From: Pedobacter sp. AK013 | GTDB lineage: Bacteria > Bacteroidota > Bacteroidia > Sphingobacteriales > Sphingobacteriaceae | DNA: 64,000 bases | Assembly (NCBI RefSeq): GCF_014205835.1 | Contig: NZ_JACHCQ010000024.1 | Location: 1-64,000 of the forward strand | Direction: 5' to 3' | The notes under the pieces: generated by a model | What the model was told of the DNA's origin: nothing | Database searches by the model: none | The model's input: only the letters and a program-made list of their open reading frames with translations | In this document: positions 18,294 through 27,447 of the stretch, in pieces | How the letters are laid out: each line of letters starts with the position of its first letter | How positions within the stretch are numbered: position 1 is the stretch's first letter | Translations under genes and position numbers: made by a program

Positions 18294-18923
18294 ATGCCGA
18301 GTATTAAGAGTTTAATTTTGCAGGGTGAGGGCGTTATGCTCGATTTTAAGAAAACCATTACCAGTACCGAGAAAATTGCCAAGAGCTTGGTTGCTTTTGC
18401 CAATAACAAAGGTGGCAAATTATTAATCGGAGTGGCTGATGATGGATCTGTTAAAGGCGTAAAATCAGAAGAAGAGGAAAAATATATGATCTTAACTTCT
18501 GCGCACCAGTTTTGCAAACCGGCAATTGAGCCTTACTTCGAGGAAATTTATGTAGATGATAAATTGGTTTTGGTAGTTAATATTCCCGAAAGTGATACCA
18601 AGCCACATTATGCACTTGATCATCAAAAAAAATGGTGGGCTTATATCCGCATTGATGATAAAAGTGTTCTAGCTAGCCGGATTATTCTTGAAGTACTTAA
18701 GCAGGAATATAAAAACAGTGGGGTTCTTATTTCCTATTCTGAAAATGAAAAAAAACTGCTTGAATACCTGGAGCAAAACGAAAAGATTACCTTAAAAGAA
18801 TTTAGCAAACTGTTGCGCAGCTCGTACCGCAAAGCCCAGAAAGTATTGGTTAATTTAATTCTGACCAATGTGATCAAATCGCATACCACAGAAAAGGAAG
18901 AGTATTTTATTGCAGTGAAGTAA
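18294..18923 (+). CDS. AlbA_2 (Schlafen-like) ATP-binding domain protein
   Basis: A 209-residue protein. The N-terminal two thirds are an AlbA_2/divergent AAA-4 domain, with LDFKKTITSTEKIAKSLVAFANNKGGKLLIGVADDGSVKGV and later YIRIDDKSVLAS. The C-terminal part (LLEYLEQNEKITLKEFSKLLRSSYRKAQKVLVNLI) looks like a winged-helix or HTH module. Such proteins are often called putative DNA-binding or transcriptional regulators, but their biochemistry is poorly defined. It may form an operon with the DUF4442 gene. Confidence 0.8.
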   Translation: MPSIKSLILQGEGVMLDFKKTITSTEKIAKSLVAFANNKGGKLLIGVADDGSVKGVKSEEEEKYMILTSAHQFCKPAIEPYFEEIYVDDKLVLVVNIPESDTKPHYALDHQKKWWAYIRIDDKSVLASRIILEVLKQEYKNSGVLISYSENEKKLLEYLEQNEKITLKEFSKLLRSSYRKAQKVLVNLILTNVIKSHTTEKEEYFIAVK

Positions 18924-18953
18924 TTTTTCTTGCAAGCCCATTACCTGCCCCCC

Positions 18954-19028
18954 TCATCCTGAACTTGTTTCAGAATCTAAACAAACCGATTTTTTGCATG
19001 ATAGATGCCGAATAAATTCGGCATAACG
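18954..19028. repeat. Dispersed intergenic imperfect palindrome (family A)
   Basis: TCATCCTGAACTTGTTTCAG at the left and GAATAAATTCGGCATAACGA at the right form an imperfect inverted repeat downstream of the AlbA_2 gene. The same sequence type recurs at 31478-31542 and 40121-40228, always between genes. Confidence 0.75.
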
Positions 19029-19106
19029 ATCATCTTTCGAAAACCTTACATTAACTTTTCTACATCCCTATTTTTTGAGTTTTAAAAACCCGACCTTTGC
19101 AAACCT

Positions 19107-20465
19107 ATGTTTTCTAAAATTTACACCAAGTACAAGCCCTATTACAAGGAAAATCTTCATTTGGCGCTGCCAATTGTAGGCTCTCAGGTGGGCCATACTT
19201 TGGTACATATGGCCGATAGTATTATTGTAGGTCATTTTACGAATACCGTTCAATTAGCTGCGGTTTCGTTAGTGAATAGTATATTTATGCTTATCCTCGT
19301 AATCGGGTTAGGCATTTCTTATGGTTTAACACCACTTATTGCACAGGAAAACGGTCGTCAGAATTATGGCGAATGCGGAAAGCTTCTTTCAAACAGTCTC
19401 ATCATTAATATTTGTGTAGGTATATTTTTATATATACTTGTTCAATTGGGGATATTTTTTGTGATCGATCACCTGGAGCAAACACCTGAAGTAGTACGTT
19501 ACGCAAAACCTTATCTTAATCTTTTATCTGTTTCGATCATTCCTTTATTAATTTTTCAGACTTTTAAACAGTTTGCAGAAGGCTTAGGCTTTACTAAACA
19601 AGCCATGTTTGTTTCTATCTGGGGAAATGCCATCAACATTATTTTAGGAATCATTTTCGTGAAAGGAATGTTCGGTATTAAATCAATGGGTGTTAGTGGT
19701 GTAGGTTTAAGCACATTAATCGACAGGATTTTAATGGCTACCGTAATGTGTTTTTATGTACTGCGTTCCCAGCACTTTAAAAAATATCTGATCAGTTTTA
19801 AAGCCACTTTCTTTGATAAAATAAGAGCAATTAAGATTGCTAAAATTGGGATGCCAGTAGCCATGCAATATTCTTTTGAAATCAGTGCCTTTAGCGGTGC
19901 AGCTGTACTGATAGGCACAATTGGTGCGGTAGAACAGGCTGCACACCAGATCGCGATTAGCTTAGCCGCCATGACCTATATGATTGCCAGCGGTGTAGCA
20001 TCAGCAGCTACCATTAAGACGGGAAATAACTTTGGCAAGAAAAATTTCGACGATTTACGTCATTCTGCCATAGCCAGTTACCACGTTATTTTGTTGTTTA
20101 TGTCTATCACAGCAGTGATTTTTGTTTTGGCAAACAACATAATGCCCTTTATTTATACAGAAGATGCTGCCGTTATTCCTATTGCTGCCCAGTTATTGAT
20201 TATTGCTGGCTTTTTTCAGCTGTTTGATGGCACACAGGTGGTTGGTTTAGGTGTTTTACGTGGTATTGGCGATGTTAACGTTCCTACTTTTATTACCTTT
20301 TTAGCTTATTGGGTGGTTGGTATTCCTATAGGTTATATACTGGGATTTCATTTTAATTTAGGTGTTAATGGTATTTGGTATGGACTAACACTAGGTTTGT
20401 TAACGGCTTCTATCCTATTGTTTATGCGTTTTCAGAATAAAACAAGGAGTTTGAAAGCAGGGTAA
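19107..20465 (+). CDS. MATE family efflux transporter
   Basis: A 452-residue, twelve-helix inner-membrane protein of the multidrug and toxic compound extrusion family, which exports cationic drugs in exchange for Na+ or H+. The N-terminal half has LALPIVGSQVGHTLVHMADSIIVG and the second half repeats the pattern with GMPVAMQYSFEISAFSGAAVLIG. LGVLRGIGDVNVPTFITFLAYWVVGIPIGYIL in helices 10-11 is typical for the family. The gene is monocistronic and flanked on both sides by intergenic repeats. The substrate is not predictable. Confidence 0.93.
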   Translation: MFSKIYTKYKPYYKENLHLALPIVGSQVGHTLVHMADSIIVGHFTNTVQLAAVSLVNSIFMLILVIGLGISYGLTPLIAQENGRQNYGECGKLLSNSLIINICVGIFLYILVQLGIFFVIDHLEQTPEVVRYAKPYLNLLSVSIIPLLIFQTFKQFAEGLGFTKQAMFVSIWGNAINIILGIIFVKGMFGIKSMGVSGVGLSTLIDRILMATVMCFYVLRSQHFKKYLISFKATFFDKIRAIKIAKIGMPVAMQYSFEISAFSGAAVLIGTIGAVEQAAHQIAISLAAMTYMIASGVASAATIKTGNNFGKKNFDDLRHSAIASYHVILLFMSITAVIFVLANNIMPFIYTEDAAVIPIAAQLLIIAGFFQLFDGTQVVGLGVLRGIGDVNVPTFITFLAYWVVGIPIGYILGFHFNLGVNGIWYGLTLGLLTASILLFMRFQNKTRSLKAG

Positions 20466-20506
20466 TGTTATTTTGAGTAGCCGCAAAGAATCTTAGCTAG
20501 TGGTCT

Positions 20507-20590
20507 TCGACGTGCTGAGACTGACATTTTTTTTATTAATGGATTAAAATACCAGCTAAATTATTTGTTATGCCATCCTGAGCCTGTCGA
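20507..20590. repeat. Dispersed intergenic inverted repeat (family B), tail-to-tail
   Basis: The 20-base arms TCGACGTGCTGAGACTGACA (20507-20526) and TGCCATCCTGAGCCTGTCGA (20571-20590) are imperfect reverse complements. The same arms appear in the opposite arrangement at 37325-37400. It lies between the convergent MATE gene and a lipoprotein gene. Confidence 0.75.
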
Positions 20591-20606
20591 AAGGGCTTTA
20601 CTCATA

Positions 20607-21341
20607 CTATTTACCCCCTACATTAACCACAACACCGATGGTAAAGATAGAATTGCCTGCTGACATGTATTTGCGGCTCTTTAAACCAATATTACTGCTT
20701 GTGGTATATTGCAACTGAAAAGTTTTACTGAGTGCCATACGCGTAAAGAATACGGGTTCAAAGAAAATATTGTCTTCTTTTGGCTGAACAACGCCATTTA
20801 AAAAGAACCTATCCATCTTGATATGACTAATCCTTAATGCCGTACCGTAGTTAATTGGGAAGTCGGTTCCAAATAAATGCAGGTTGTTTTTCTTTTTCGA
20901 ACTATAATTTACCTGTAAAAATGTTTTCCGGTAATCTACTTCCTGCAATTCGGAACTGATAAGGATATCATCTTTATAATCGCGGAAGGTAATATCGCTC
21001 CAACCCTTTCCTACACCTGCATAAACTTCTATAATCCGGTTATTGTCAGGCCCAAAAGTATCAAAATATCCTCCACCAATTTCAATAAGTTTGTGCCCAA
21101 AATCCTTGCTTTTTCTTTCGCTATTCATCCTCGATCCGCTAAAAAGCACACCAATATGATCAGAAACGGCATAAGCGCCATTAACACTGGCGTTGCCTTT
21201 TAAAGAGATATGTGCACCACCACTAAATTCACCCTGTTTACTCAACATGGGGGTATTTGGAACGTTTGGCATATAAACAGATGAACAACTGGCTGCAAAA
21301 AGCGCTAAAACTGGGAGTGTAAAACGTAAGTATTTAATCAT
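20607..21341 (-). CDS. Putative lipoprotein of unknown function
   Basis: A 244-residue protein starting MIKYLRFTLPVLALFAASC, a lipoprotein signal with lipobox (AASC, lipidated Cys19). The mature protein has alternating beta-strand patterns (GGAHISLKGNASVNGAYAVSDHIGVLFSGSR) and ends in an aromatic/hydrophobic strand (SIFTIGVVVNVGG), suggesting a small outer-membrane or surface beta-structure. I do not recognise a named family. I prefer this start over an in-frame Met at 21371 because it puts the signal peptide at the terminus. It follows the pseudouridine synthase by 38 bp. Confidence 0.72.
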   Translation of the reverse strand: MIKYLRFTLPVLALFAASCSSVYMPNVPNTPMLSKQGEFSGGAHISLKGNASVNGAYAVSDHIGVLFSGSRMNSERKSKDFGHKLIEIGGGYFDTFGPDNNRIIEVYAGVGKGWSDITFRDYKDDILISSELQEVDYRKTFLQVNYSSKKKNNLHLFGTDFPINYGTALRISHIKMDRFFLNGVVQPKEDNIFFEPVFFTRMALSKTFQLQYTTSSNIGLKSRKYMSAGNSIFTIGVVVNVGGK

Positions 21342-21379
21342 AGATGCTATATAAACAGATTTTAATGGCAAAAATTGTG

Positions 21380-22063
21380 TTACTGTGCCATTTTCATAAA
21401 ATCCATCACTCTTTTAAACTCATTGTGCAAACCAGCTTTTAAATGGATTTTTGCTTTTGTGATGGGATGAGAGAATGTTAATTCTGAAGCATGGAGCAGC
21501 ATAGTTGTCATATCCCACTGTTCCTTGAAAAATTTGTTTTGTTTATTGCAGCCGTGCGTTCTGTCTCCAATAATTGGATGTAATATATGGCTAAAGTGCC
21601 TTCTCAGTTGATGCATCCTCCCCGTTTTAGGTGTAGCCTCTACCAATGAATACCGCGATGTAGGATGCTTACCAAAAGCTACTGCTACCTCTGCCCTTTG
21701 AAGTGTCCTAAACGAAGTGAAAGCATCTTGCATGGTTCCGTTTTCTTTGGCTAACGGATAGTCGATATCCATGGTATCGGGTGTGAAACCACGTAGGATA
21801 GCCAGGTATTTTTTATCGGTCTCTGCGTTCATAAACTGCTGATGCACAGCAATTTCAGGCGATTTATCAAAAGCAAACAATAAGATTCCGCCGGTCTTTC
21901 TATCCAATCTATGCACCGGACTAACATGTTTGCCAACCTGGTCTCTTAATAACTGAAGCGCGAACTCTGTGGCATCTCTCGCAATGGAAGATTGATGTAC
22001 CAATAATCCATGTGGTTTGTTAATTGCAATTAGATTTTCGTCCTGATAAATAATCTCCAACAT
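21380..22063 (-). CDS. RluA-family pseudouridine synthase (TruC-like)
   Basis: A 227-residue enzyme that isomerises uridine to pseudouridine in RNA. The catalytic aspartate lies in HRLDRKTGG (Asp54). EATPKTGRMHQLRRHFSHILHPIIGDRTHG is the conserved C-terminal block. There is no S4 domain, and the overall layout resembles TruC, which modifies position 65 of tRNA. The exact target is inferred only. It is upstream of the lipoprotein gene on the same strand. Confidence 0.88.
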   Translation of the reverse strand: MLEIIYQDENLIAINKPHGLLVHQSSIARDATEFALQLLRDQVGKHVSPVHRLDRKTGGILLFAFDKSPEIAVHQQFMNAETDKKYLAILRGFTPDTMDIDYPLAKENGTMQDAFTSFRTLQRAEVAVAFGKHPTSRYSLVEATPKTGRMHQLRRHFSHILHPIIGDRTHGCNKQNKFFKEQWDMTTMLLHASELTFSHPITKAKIHLKAGLHNEFKRVMDFMKMAQ

Positions 22064-22104
22064 ATAGCCGCGAAGATAAGGATATTATGGTTTTGTGTGT
22101 GGGC

Positions 22105-23007
22105 TTAAACAAATAAATCAAAAGCCAGCCGGTAGGTATTACAATGTGCATCTACAATATCTCTGATATCGGCGGAGTAACCACCGCCCATACTCACCTG
22201 CACCGGTAGATTTTTATTTTTACAGGCCTGCAGTACCATACTGTCACGTTCTTTGCATCCTGCTTTACTTAAAGCTAGTTTACCCAGTTTATCAGTAAAA
22301 AGCACATCTACCCCTGATAGATAAAATACAAAATCAGGCTTTGCTCTTTCGAATGCCTTTTTTAAATTTACACTTAAAGATGACAGATATTCTTCATCTT
22401 GTACACCATCATCTAAAGGCACATCCAAGCTTGAAATTTCTTTTCTAAAAGGGAAATTTTTATCGCCATGCATAGAAAAAGTGAATACCCTTGGCTCGTT
22501 TTGAAAGATTTCTGCAGTGCCATTCCCCTGGTGCACATCTAAATCGATTATTAAGATTTGTTGAGCTAAATTTTTATTTAACAGATAATTAGCCGCAACG
22601 GCCTGATCATTTAGCAAGCAAAAACCCTCTCCCCAGTTGCTGCCTGCATGATGTGTGCCTCCTGCAACATTAAAGGCAATGCCGTTAGTTAATGCAAAAT
22701 GGGCAGCATCGATTGTGCCCTGTGTAATTCTCAGTTCACGCTCTAAAAGCTGCGCATTTAAAGGAAAACCTATCCTTCTTTGGTCTTTTGCTGATAATGT
22801 TAAATCCCTAAGCTGTTCCCAATATGCTTTTTCGTGAGATAGGAGAATAATGTCTTCAGAAACCTGCTCAGGATTAAATAAATTCTGCGATGTTATAGTG
22901 CCTTCATGTAAAAGTTGTTCAGGTATCAATTCATATTTAAGCATCGGAAAACGGTGCCCTTCGGGTAAAGGATGCGCGTAGAGTGGATGCCAGGCAATCT
23001 TAATCAT
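22105..23007 (-). CDS. Histone deacetylase-family (arginase-fold) deacetylase
   Basis: A 300-residue zinc hydrolase of the class I/II histone-deacetylase superfamily. The active site shows GGTHHAGS (His119, His120), DLDVHQGNG (Asp155, Asp157, His159) and SGVDVLFTDKLGKLALS. In bacteria such enzymes act on acetylpolyamines, acetoin-related substrates or acetylated proteins; this one cannot be assigned. Its start codon overlaps the stop of the bestrophin gene by one base (TAATG), so translation is probably coupled. The two form an operon. Confidence 0.9.
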   Translation of the reverse strand: MIKIAWHPLYAHPLPEGHRFPMLKYELIPEQLLHEGTITSQNLFNPEQVSEDIILLSHEKAYWEQLRDLTLSAKDQRRIGFPLNAQLLERELRITQGTIDAAHFALTNGIAFNVAGGTHHAGSNWGEGFCLLNDQAVAANYLLNKNLAQQILIIDLDVHQGNGTAEIFQNEPRVFTFSMHGDKNFPFRKEISSLDVPLDDGVQDEEYLSSLSVNLKKAFERAKPDFVFYLSGVDVLFTDKLGKLALSKAGCKERDSMVLQACKNKNLPVQVSMGGGYSADIRDIVDAHCNTYRLAFDLFV

Positions 23008-23867
23008 TAACCTAAAATCTCCTCTACGTGTTTTTCGATGTTCGTACAGATCTGATCTACCGGGAGGTCGTTCGCATCTTCTCCAAACGGGTTCTCTATT
23101 TCTTCAGCTATCAGCTCCAAACTCGCTAATACATAGAGAATAAAGGGAACAATCGGCACCACAAAATAACCTAAACTAAATACCCATCCAAAAGGTAAAG
23201 TAATAACGTAAATAAAGATAAACTTCTTGATAAAAGCACTGTAAGAATATGGGATCGGTGTATTTTTGATACGTTCGCAAGCGCCGCAGATATCAGTAAA
23301 TTGATTAAAATCGCCTGAAAACACAATAAACTGCTCCTGTGAGATAGCACCTTTTCCGAGTAATTCGTATAACCTGCTAATCAAGCTCCCTGCAATCTGA
23401 TTTGGAATGTGTTTACCTTCTTCAACTTCTATTAAAAGACTATTTTTACCAAAATACATTCTTTCGCGTAAATGCTCCTTTAAGGCAAAAGCATATTTTG
23501 GAATACCGTATTCAAAAAAGCGAATATCCTCTTCTGTCAATTTAAGCGCTTTTATTTTCATAGCCAGGTTGCGGCTCACATTTGTTAACGAGCCCAATAA
23601 CTTTCTTCCTTCCCACCATCTGTCGTATGCCGTATTTGTTCTAAAAACCAATAACATCGATAGCACAAAACCCAACAAGCTATGCATCATACCAATATTG
23701 GTTACATAACTGCTTTTCGAAAGTTGAAAAAAACTGAGTTCTGCAAATGCTACCAAGCCCGAAAAAACAGCTACTGCAAGCATTAATGGCCACAGTTTCC
23801 GAAAAGTGTCGCTTTTGTGAATATGAAAAATGAAGGTGCTCCAGTCTTTAGGATTGTAATTAATCAT
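23007..23867 (-). CDS. Bestrophin-like (UPF0187) anion channel
   Basis: A 286-residue membrane protein with four main hydrophobic stretches (LMLAVAVFSGLVAFAEL, MHSLLGFVLSMLLVFRTN, FIFIYVITLPFGWVF, VVPIVPFILYVLASLELIAEEIENPFG). The motifs FRTNTAYDRWWEGRKLLG and LIAEEIENPFGEDANDLP are diagnostic for the bestrophin/UPF0187 family of pentameric channels. The ion selectivity of bacterial members varies. It is coupled to the downstream deacetylase gene by a one-base overlap. Confidence 0.92.
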   Translation of the reverse strand: MINYNPKDWSTFIFHIHKSDTFRKLWPLMLAVAVFSGLVAFAELSFFQLSKSSYVTNIGMMHSLLGFVLSMLLVFRTNTAYDRWWEGRKLLGSLTNVSRNLAMKIKALKLTEEDIRFFEYGIPKYAFALKEHLRERMYFGKNSLLIEVEEGKHIPNQIAGSLISRLYELLGKGAISQEQFIVFSGDFNQFTDICGACERIKNTPIPYSYSAFIKKFIFIYVITLPFGWVFSLGYFVVPIVPFILYVLASLELIAEEIENPFGEDANDLPVDQICTNIEKHVEEILG

Positions 23868-23904
23868 TTCTTAGTTTTTTTATTTGATGAGCGTTTGCGC
23901 TTCT

Positions 23905-25194
23905 TTATTGTAAAACTGCTTTACTTACTTTTAAAAGTGCTTGTCCGGCATGATAAACATCTTCGAAAGAATTATAAAGTGGGACAGCACTTAAACGGAT
24001 CACATCAGGCTCGCGCCAATCGCCAAGTATATGATTGGCCATTAAACCATCAAAGATCTGTTTACCATTACGTTGTGCAATGATAGATAATTGCGCCCCT
24101 CTATCTTTAGCGATTTTAGGCGTAATGATCTTAAACTGCTCTACACCTATTTCTTTATTTACTTTATTTATAATAAATTCAAGATAAGCAGTTAAAGTAA
24201 TACTTTTACTTCTTAATGGCTCCATAAAGCCTGCCTGTTCAAAAATCTGAAGAGACGCATGATATAAAGCCATAGGCATTACCTGTGTACAGCTTATCTG
24301 CCAACCGTCTGCCCCGGCTTCTGGAACAAAACCTTTTTCCATTTTAAAACGCTTACTTTCCTGGTAACCCCACCATCCGGCAAAGCGATTTAGTTTGGTA
24401 TTATTGAAATGTTTTTCATGAACAAAGATCCCGCTTATTCCTCCCGGCCCTGAATTTTGATATTTGTATGAGCACCAGCAGGCAAAATCTATACCCCAAT
24501 CGTGAAGCTTCAAAGGTACATTACCTGCAGCATGGGCCAAATCCCAACCTACAATTGCCCCAATTTCATGCCCTGCTTTTGTAATGGCTTCCATATCATA
24601 CCATTGCCCGGTGTAATAATTAATTCCACCGAATAACACCAATGCAATTTCACCTGCATTTTCTTTGATCTGAGCAACGATATCTTCAGTACGAAGTATT
24701 TCTTCACCTTCTTTAGGAAAAACCTCTATAATCGCTTCTTTTGGATCAAAACCATGAAACCTCACCTGGCTTTCAATAGCGTATTGATCAGACGGGAATG
24801 CACCGCCTTCCATAATAATTTTGAAACGCTTGCCTTTGGGCTGATAGAAACTAACCATTAGCAAATGGAGATTTACAGTTAAGGTATTCATTGGGCATAC
24901 CTCCATTGGAAATGCCCCGACAATCGGAGCTATTAGATCCTTTAGTGCTTTATGATAGAACATCCAGGGCTCATTTCCATCAAACCACCCCTCTACAGCA
25001 TAGTTCGCCCAGTTATTAAGCTGATTTTCTAAAACTTCACCAGCTACTTTAGGTTGAAGACCTAACGAGTTACCACACAGGTAAATAAAATCTTTTCCAT
25101 TATGGTTTGGGAATAAAAAATGAGACCGAAAATTACGTAACTCGTCAGCTTCGTCTTGTGTTTGTGCAAATAATAAGTTGTTTTCAAAATTCAT
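23905..25194 (-). CDS. kynU: Kynureninase
   Basis: A 429-residue PLP enzyme that cleaves kynurenine to anthranilate and alanine (or 3-hydroxykynurenine to 3-hydroxyanthranilate) in tryptophan degradation. WDLAHAAGN contains the cofactor-contacting Asp218, and CSYKYQNSGPGG contains the Schiff-base Lys244. FYLCGNSLG-type sequence near residue 40 (IYLCGNSLGLQP) and RFAGWWG are also family landmarks. I start at 25194 (MNFENNLLFAQ), which fits homologues; the upstream extension to 25245 crosses the preceding terminator. No other kynurenine-pathway gene is nearby. Confidence 0.95.
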   Translation of the reverse strand: MNFENNLLFAQTQDEADELRNFRSHFLFPNHNGKDFIYLCGNSLGLQPKVAGEVLENQLNNWANYAVEGWFDGNEPWMFYHKALKDLIAPIVGAFPMEVCPMNTLTVNLHLLMVSFYQPKGKRFKIIMEGGAFPSDQYAIESQVRFHGFDPKEAIIEVFPKEGEEILRTEDIVAQIKENAGEIALVLFGGINYYTGQWYDMEAITKAGHEIGAIVGWDLAHAAGNVPLKLHDWGIDFACWCSYKYQNSGPGGISGIFVHEKHFNNTKLNRFAGWWGYQESKRFKMEKGFVPEAGADGWQISCTQVMPMALYHASLQIFEQAGFMEPLRSKSITLTAYLEFIINKVNKEIGVEQFKIITPKIAKDRGAQLSIIAQRNGKQIFDGLMANHILGDWREPDVIRLSAVPLYNSFEDVYHAGQALLKVSKAVLQ

Positions 25195-25208
25195 CGCCTC
25201 AATATTAC

Positions 25209-25242
25209 AAAAAAAGCAGGTATTGTTTCCAAACCTGCTTTT
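25209..25242 (-). terminator. Rho-independent terminator after the 3-methyladenine glycosylase gene
   Basis: On the minus strand AAGCAGGTTT and ACCTGCTT pair around a short loop and are followed by seven T residues. It separates the glycosylase transcript from kynU. Confidence 0.9.
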
Positions 25243-25259
25243 CAATTTATGTTATTTTA

Positions 25260-25865
25260 TTAAACCTTATTTGGTTTACTCACATATTTATTGCCTTTTA
25301 CAAAGAAGCGCCAAGGCAACAAAGCATGTTCCTGAGCGTATGCAATCCCTACGCGTGACGCAGCTACAATATCTTCGTTTTGATATCGAATAGCATGGTC
25401 TTCGATCCAGATTTCATCACCGGTAAGATTTTTGGCATTAAAAGTTTTATCAATCCCTAATGCTTTTGCCGCAGAGCCCGGACCTGCTGAAATGGCGCCT
25501 TTTGTATGCGACATGTTTCTCCTCTGCTCAATAATATCAACCCCAACCAAAGGCTCAATACCCCTAATCAAAACAGCATGAGGATCGTTTTCTTTGGAAC
25601 TTACAATATTGAAGAGATTGTGCATGCCATAACAGAGGTACACATAAGCAATACCGCCACTACCGTACATAGTTTCTGTTCTGTTGGTCCTACGACCACC
25701 ATAGGCATGTGAAGCTTTATCCTTTATGCCAAAATAAGCTTCGGTCTCTACGATAATCCCTGCGGTAATTTCGTTATCAATTTTGGTATACAATACCTTA
25801 CCCAACAGATCTTTAGCTAAGCTAACCACATCTTCATTAAGGTAATATTCTTGCTTTAACTTCAA
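25260..25865 (-). CDS. DNA-3-methyladenine glycosylase (AAG/MPG type)
   Basis: A 201-residue base-excision-repair enzyme that removes alkylated purines and related lesions. VETEAYFGIKDKASHAYGGRRTNRTETMYG includes the catalytic glutamate region, AYVYLCYGMHNLFNIV forms the nucleotide pocket, and ISAGPGSAAKALGI lies near the C-terminus. It belongs to the mammalian-type AAG fold, not the HhH AlkA fold. It is 14 bp downstream of the methionine sulfoxide reductase gene, so both may be one transcript. Confidence 0.93.
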   Translation of the reverse strand: MKLKQEYYLNEDVVSLAKDLLGKVLYTKIDNEITAGIIVETEAYFGIKDKASHAYGGRRTNRTETMYGSGGIAYVYLCYGMHNLFNIVSSKENDPHAVLIRGIEPLVGVDIIEQRRNMSHTKGAISAGPGSAAKALGIDKTFNAKNLTGDEIWIEDHAIRYQNEDIVAASRVGIAYAQEHALLPWRFFVKGNKYVSKPNKV

Positions 25866-25879
25866 TATATTTATATTAA

Positions 25880-26359
25880 CTATCTATTCAATATAACCGA
25901 TATAACTTTCTCTAAATAAACCTTATCTGTTTCATCAAATTTATTTAAAACTTCGCTGTCCACATCTAGAACCCCTATCACTTCTCCGTTCACCACCAAT
26001 GGTAAAACAATTTCTGATCTGGAAGCAGATGCACAGGCGATGTGACCAGGGAATTCTTCCACATCCGGAACAATAATGCTTTTTGCCTGTTGCCATGACG
26101 TCCCGCATACCCCTTTCCCTTTTTTAATGCGTGTACAGGCTACCGGGCCTTGAAATGGCCCCAGTACCAATTCATCCTCTTTAACCAGGTAAAACCCTAC
26201 CCAGAACCAGTTAAATTGTTCTTTTAGTGCTGCTGCTACATTTGCAAGATTTGCAATGAAATCTGTTTCACCATAAAGTAAAGCGTCGATCTGCGGGATG
26301 ATCGATTGATATTGTTCTTCCTTTGATGCGTTTCTGGTGATGGTTAAATCTTCGGCCAT
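25880..26359 (-). CDS. msrC: Free methionine-(R)-sulfoxide reductase, GAF domain
   Basis: A 159-residue single GAF domain (NWFWVGFYLV, LGPFQGPVACTRIKKGKGVCG, PGHIACASASRSEIVLPL). The cysteines at 75, 85 and 109 keep the 10- and 24-residue spacing of the three redox cysteines of characterised fRMsr enzymes. This supports reduction of free methionine-R-sulfoxide in the cytoplasm with thioredoxin, and argues against a plain signalling GAF domain. It is the first gene of a two-gene unit with the alkyl-adenine glycosylase, grouping oxidative and alkylation damage repair. Confidence 0.88.
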   Translation of the reverse strand: MAEDLTITRNASKEEQYQSIIPQIDALLYGETDFIANLANVAAALKEQFNWFWVGFYLVKEDELVLGPFQGPVACTRIKKGKGVCGTSWQQAKSIIVPDVEEFPGHIACASASRSEIVLPLVVNGEVIGVLDVDSEVLNKFDETDKVYLEKVISVILNR

Positions 26360-26489
26360 TTTTTAATTTCTATAATCAAAGTTAATTATGATTTATGAAA
26401 TACAGGCTAACCAAGGTTTTTAATGACGAAAATTTGAATGATAACCTATCCTTAAAATTCTTAGTTTTGGCCTAATTAATCATGAGTTT

Positions 26490-27179
26490 ATGATCGTAGC
26501 CTTAACCATTACCAAATTCCGCGGCCTCGCCGTGCCTTTTGCCTTTATAGGAATGGCAGTTTTAAGGCTACCATTATGGTTAAATAAAAGATGTAGGTTC
26601 TGGAAATTAATGGGAAGCGGGAAAGATGCTCAGGTAGACCTAGCCCCCAATTATAAGCATTGGGCAGTACTTACAACCTGGGATGACCAGAATGATTGTG
26701 ATGCTTTTTATCGTGATTCTTTTGTACTGAAATGGTTTAGTTTCTTTGGAATTGAAAACTTTTCCATCTTATTAAATCCTTTATCTAGTCATGGTTTATG
26801 GTCAGCAGTACAGCCATTTAAAACTGAAGAAACAAACAGAAGTCACTCAGGAAAAATTGCTGTAATTACCAGAGCTGCAATTAAATATAACAGGTTAAAA
26901 GAGTTTAGGCAGAATATTAAAAGGGCAGCCGATGCCATGCGCATTGCCCCAGGTTTTATTTTATCAGCAGGTATTGGAGAAAATCCATTTTTCGATCAAG
27001 CCACGTTCTCAGTCTGGACTGATTCGGATAGCATGAAGAACTATGCTTACAAATCTATTGATCATGCTGATGTGATTAAACTTACCAGGGAACGCGAATG
27101 GTATAAAGAGGAGTTATTTGCCCGTTTCTCGATTGTAGATAGTTGGGGCACGCTAAATGGTATATCTGTTGAATTGTAA
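26490..27179 (+). CDS. CrtA-like (spheroidene monooxygenase-related) protein
   Basis: A 229-residue protein. WKLMGSGKDAQVDLAPNYKHWAVLTTWDD and FILSAGIGENPFFDQATFSVWTDSDSMKNYAYKS are recognisable from proteins annotated as spheroidene monooxygenase-like in non-photosynthetic bacteria. They probably share a dimeric alpha-beta barrel fold with haem-binding monooxygenases. No carotenoid genes are nearby in this window, so a carotenoid role is doubtful. A small hypothetical gene follows 16 bp downstream and is probably co-transcribed. Confidence 0.72.
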   Translation: MIVALTITKFRGLAVPFAFIGMAVLRLPLWLNKRCRFWKLMGSGKDAQVDLAPNYKHWAVLTTWDDQNDCDAFYRDSFVLKWFSFFGIENFSILLNPLSSHGLWSAVQPFKTEETNRSHSGKIAVITRAAIKYNRLKEFRQNIKRAADAMRIAPGFILSAGIGENPFFDQATFSVWTDSDSMKNYAYKSIDHADVIKLTREREWYKEELFARFSIVDSWGTLNGISVEL

Positions 27180-27195
27180 ATAAAAATATAAATAA

Positions 27196-27447
27196 ATGAG
27201 AGTAGTAGCAGAACTTCCACATCCGGAATGTAAGATTACCATTTTTTCGATGAATCAAAAATACATCGTAAAGTTTGAACAAGGTACTTTTGAGCAAAGT
27301 TATAAACTTGCAGAACTTGATCTAAGTGGAGGTGGAGTTAATGATGTGTTTGAAATTATAGATGAAGTGTTTATTCAAACAGTAATAGCACGTTTTAAAA
27401 TAATGCGTTCTGATTTTACATCTGCATATAACAGACATCAATATTAA
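27196..27447 (+). CDS. Small conserved-looking hypothetical protein
   Basis: An 83-residue protein without signal peptide or membrane segment. HPECKITIFSMNQKYIVKFEQGTFEQSYKLAEL looks like a small beta-alpha domain. I recall similar short proteins in Pedobacter-like genomes but no named family. It lies 16 bp after the CrtA-like gene, so it is likely in the same transcript. A 592-bp gene-free gap follows. Confidence 0.6.
   Translation: MRVVAELPHPECKITIFSMNQKYIVKFEQGTFEQSYKLAELDLSGGGVNDVFEIIDEVFIQTVIARFKIMRSDFTSAYNRHQY

Noticed and set aside
26490..27179. Carotenoid biosynthesis locus
   Set aside because: Only a CrtA-like protein is present; no phytoene synthase, desaturase or cyclase genes are in the window.
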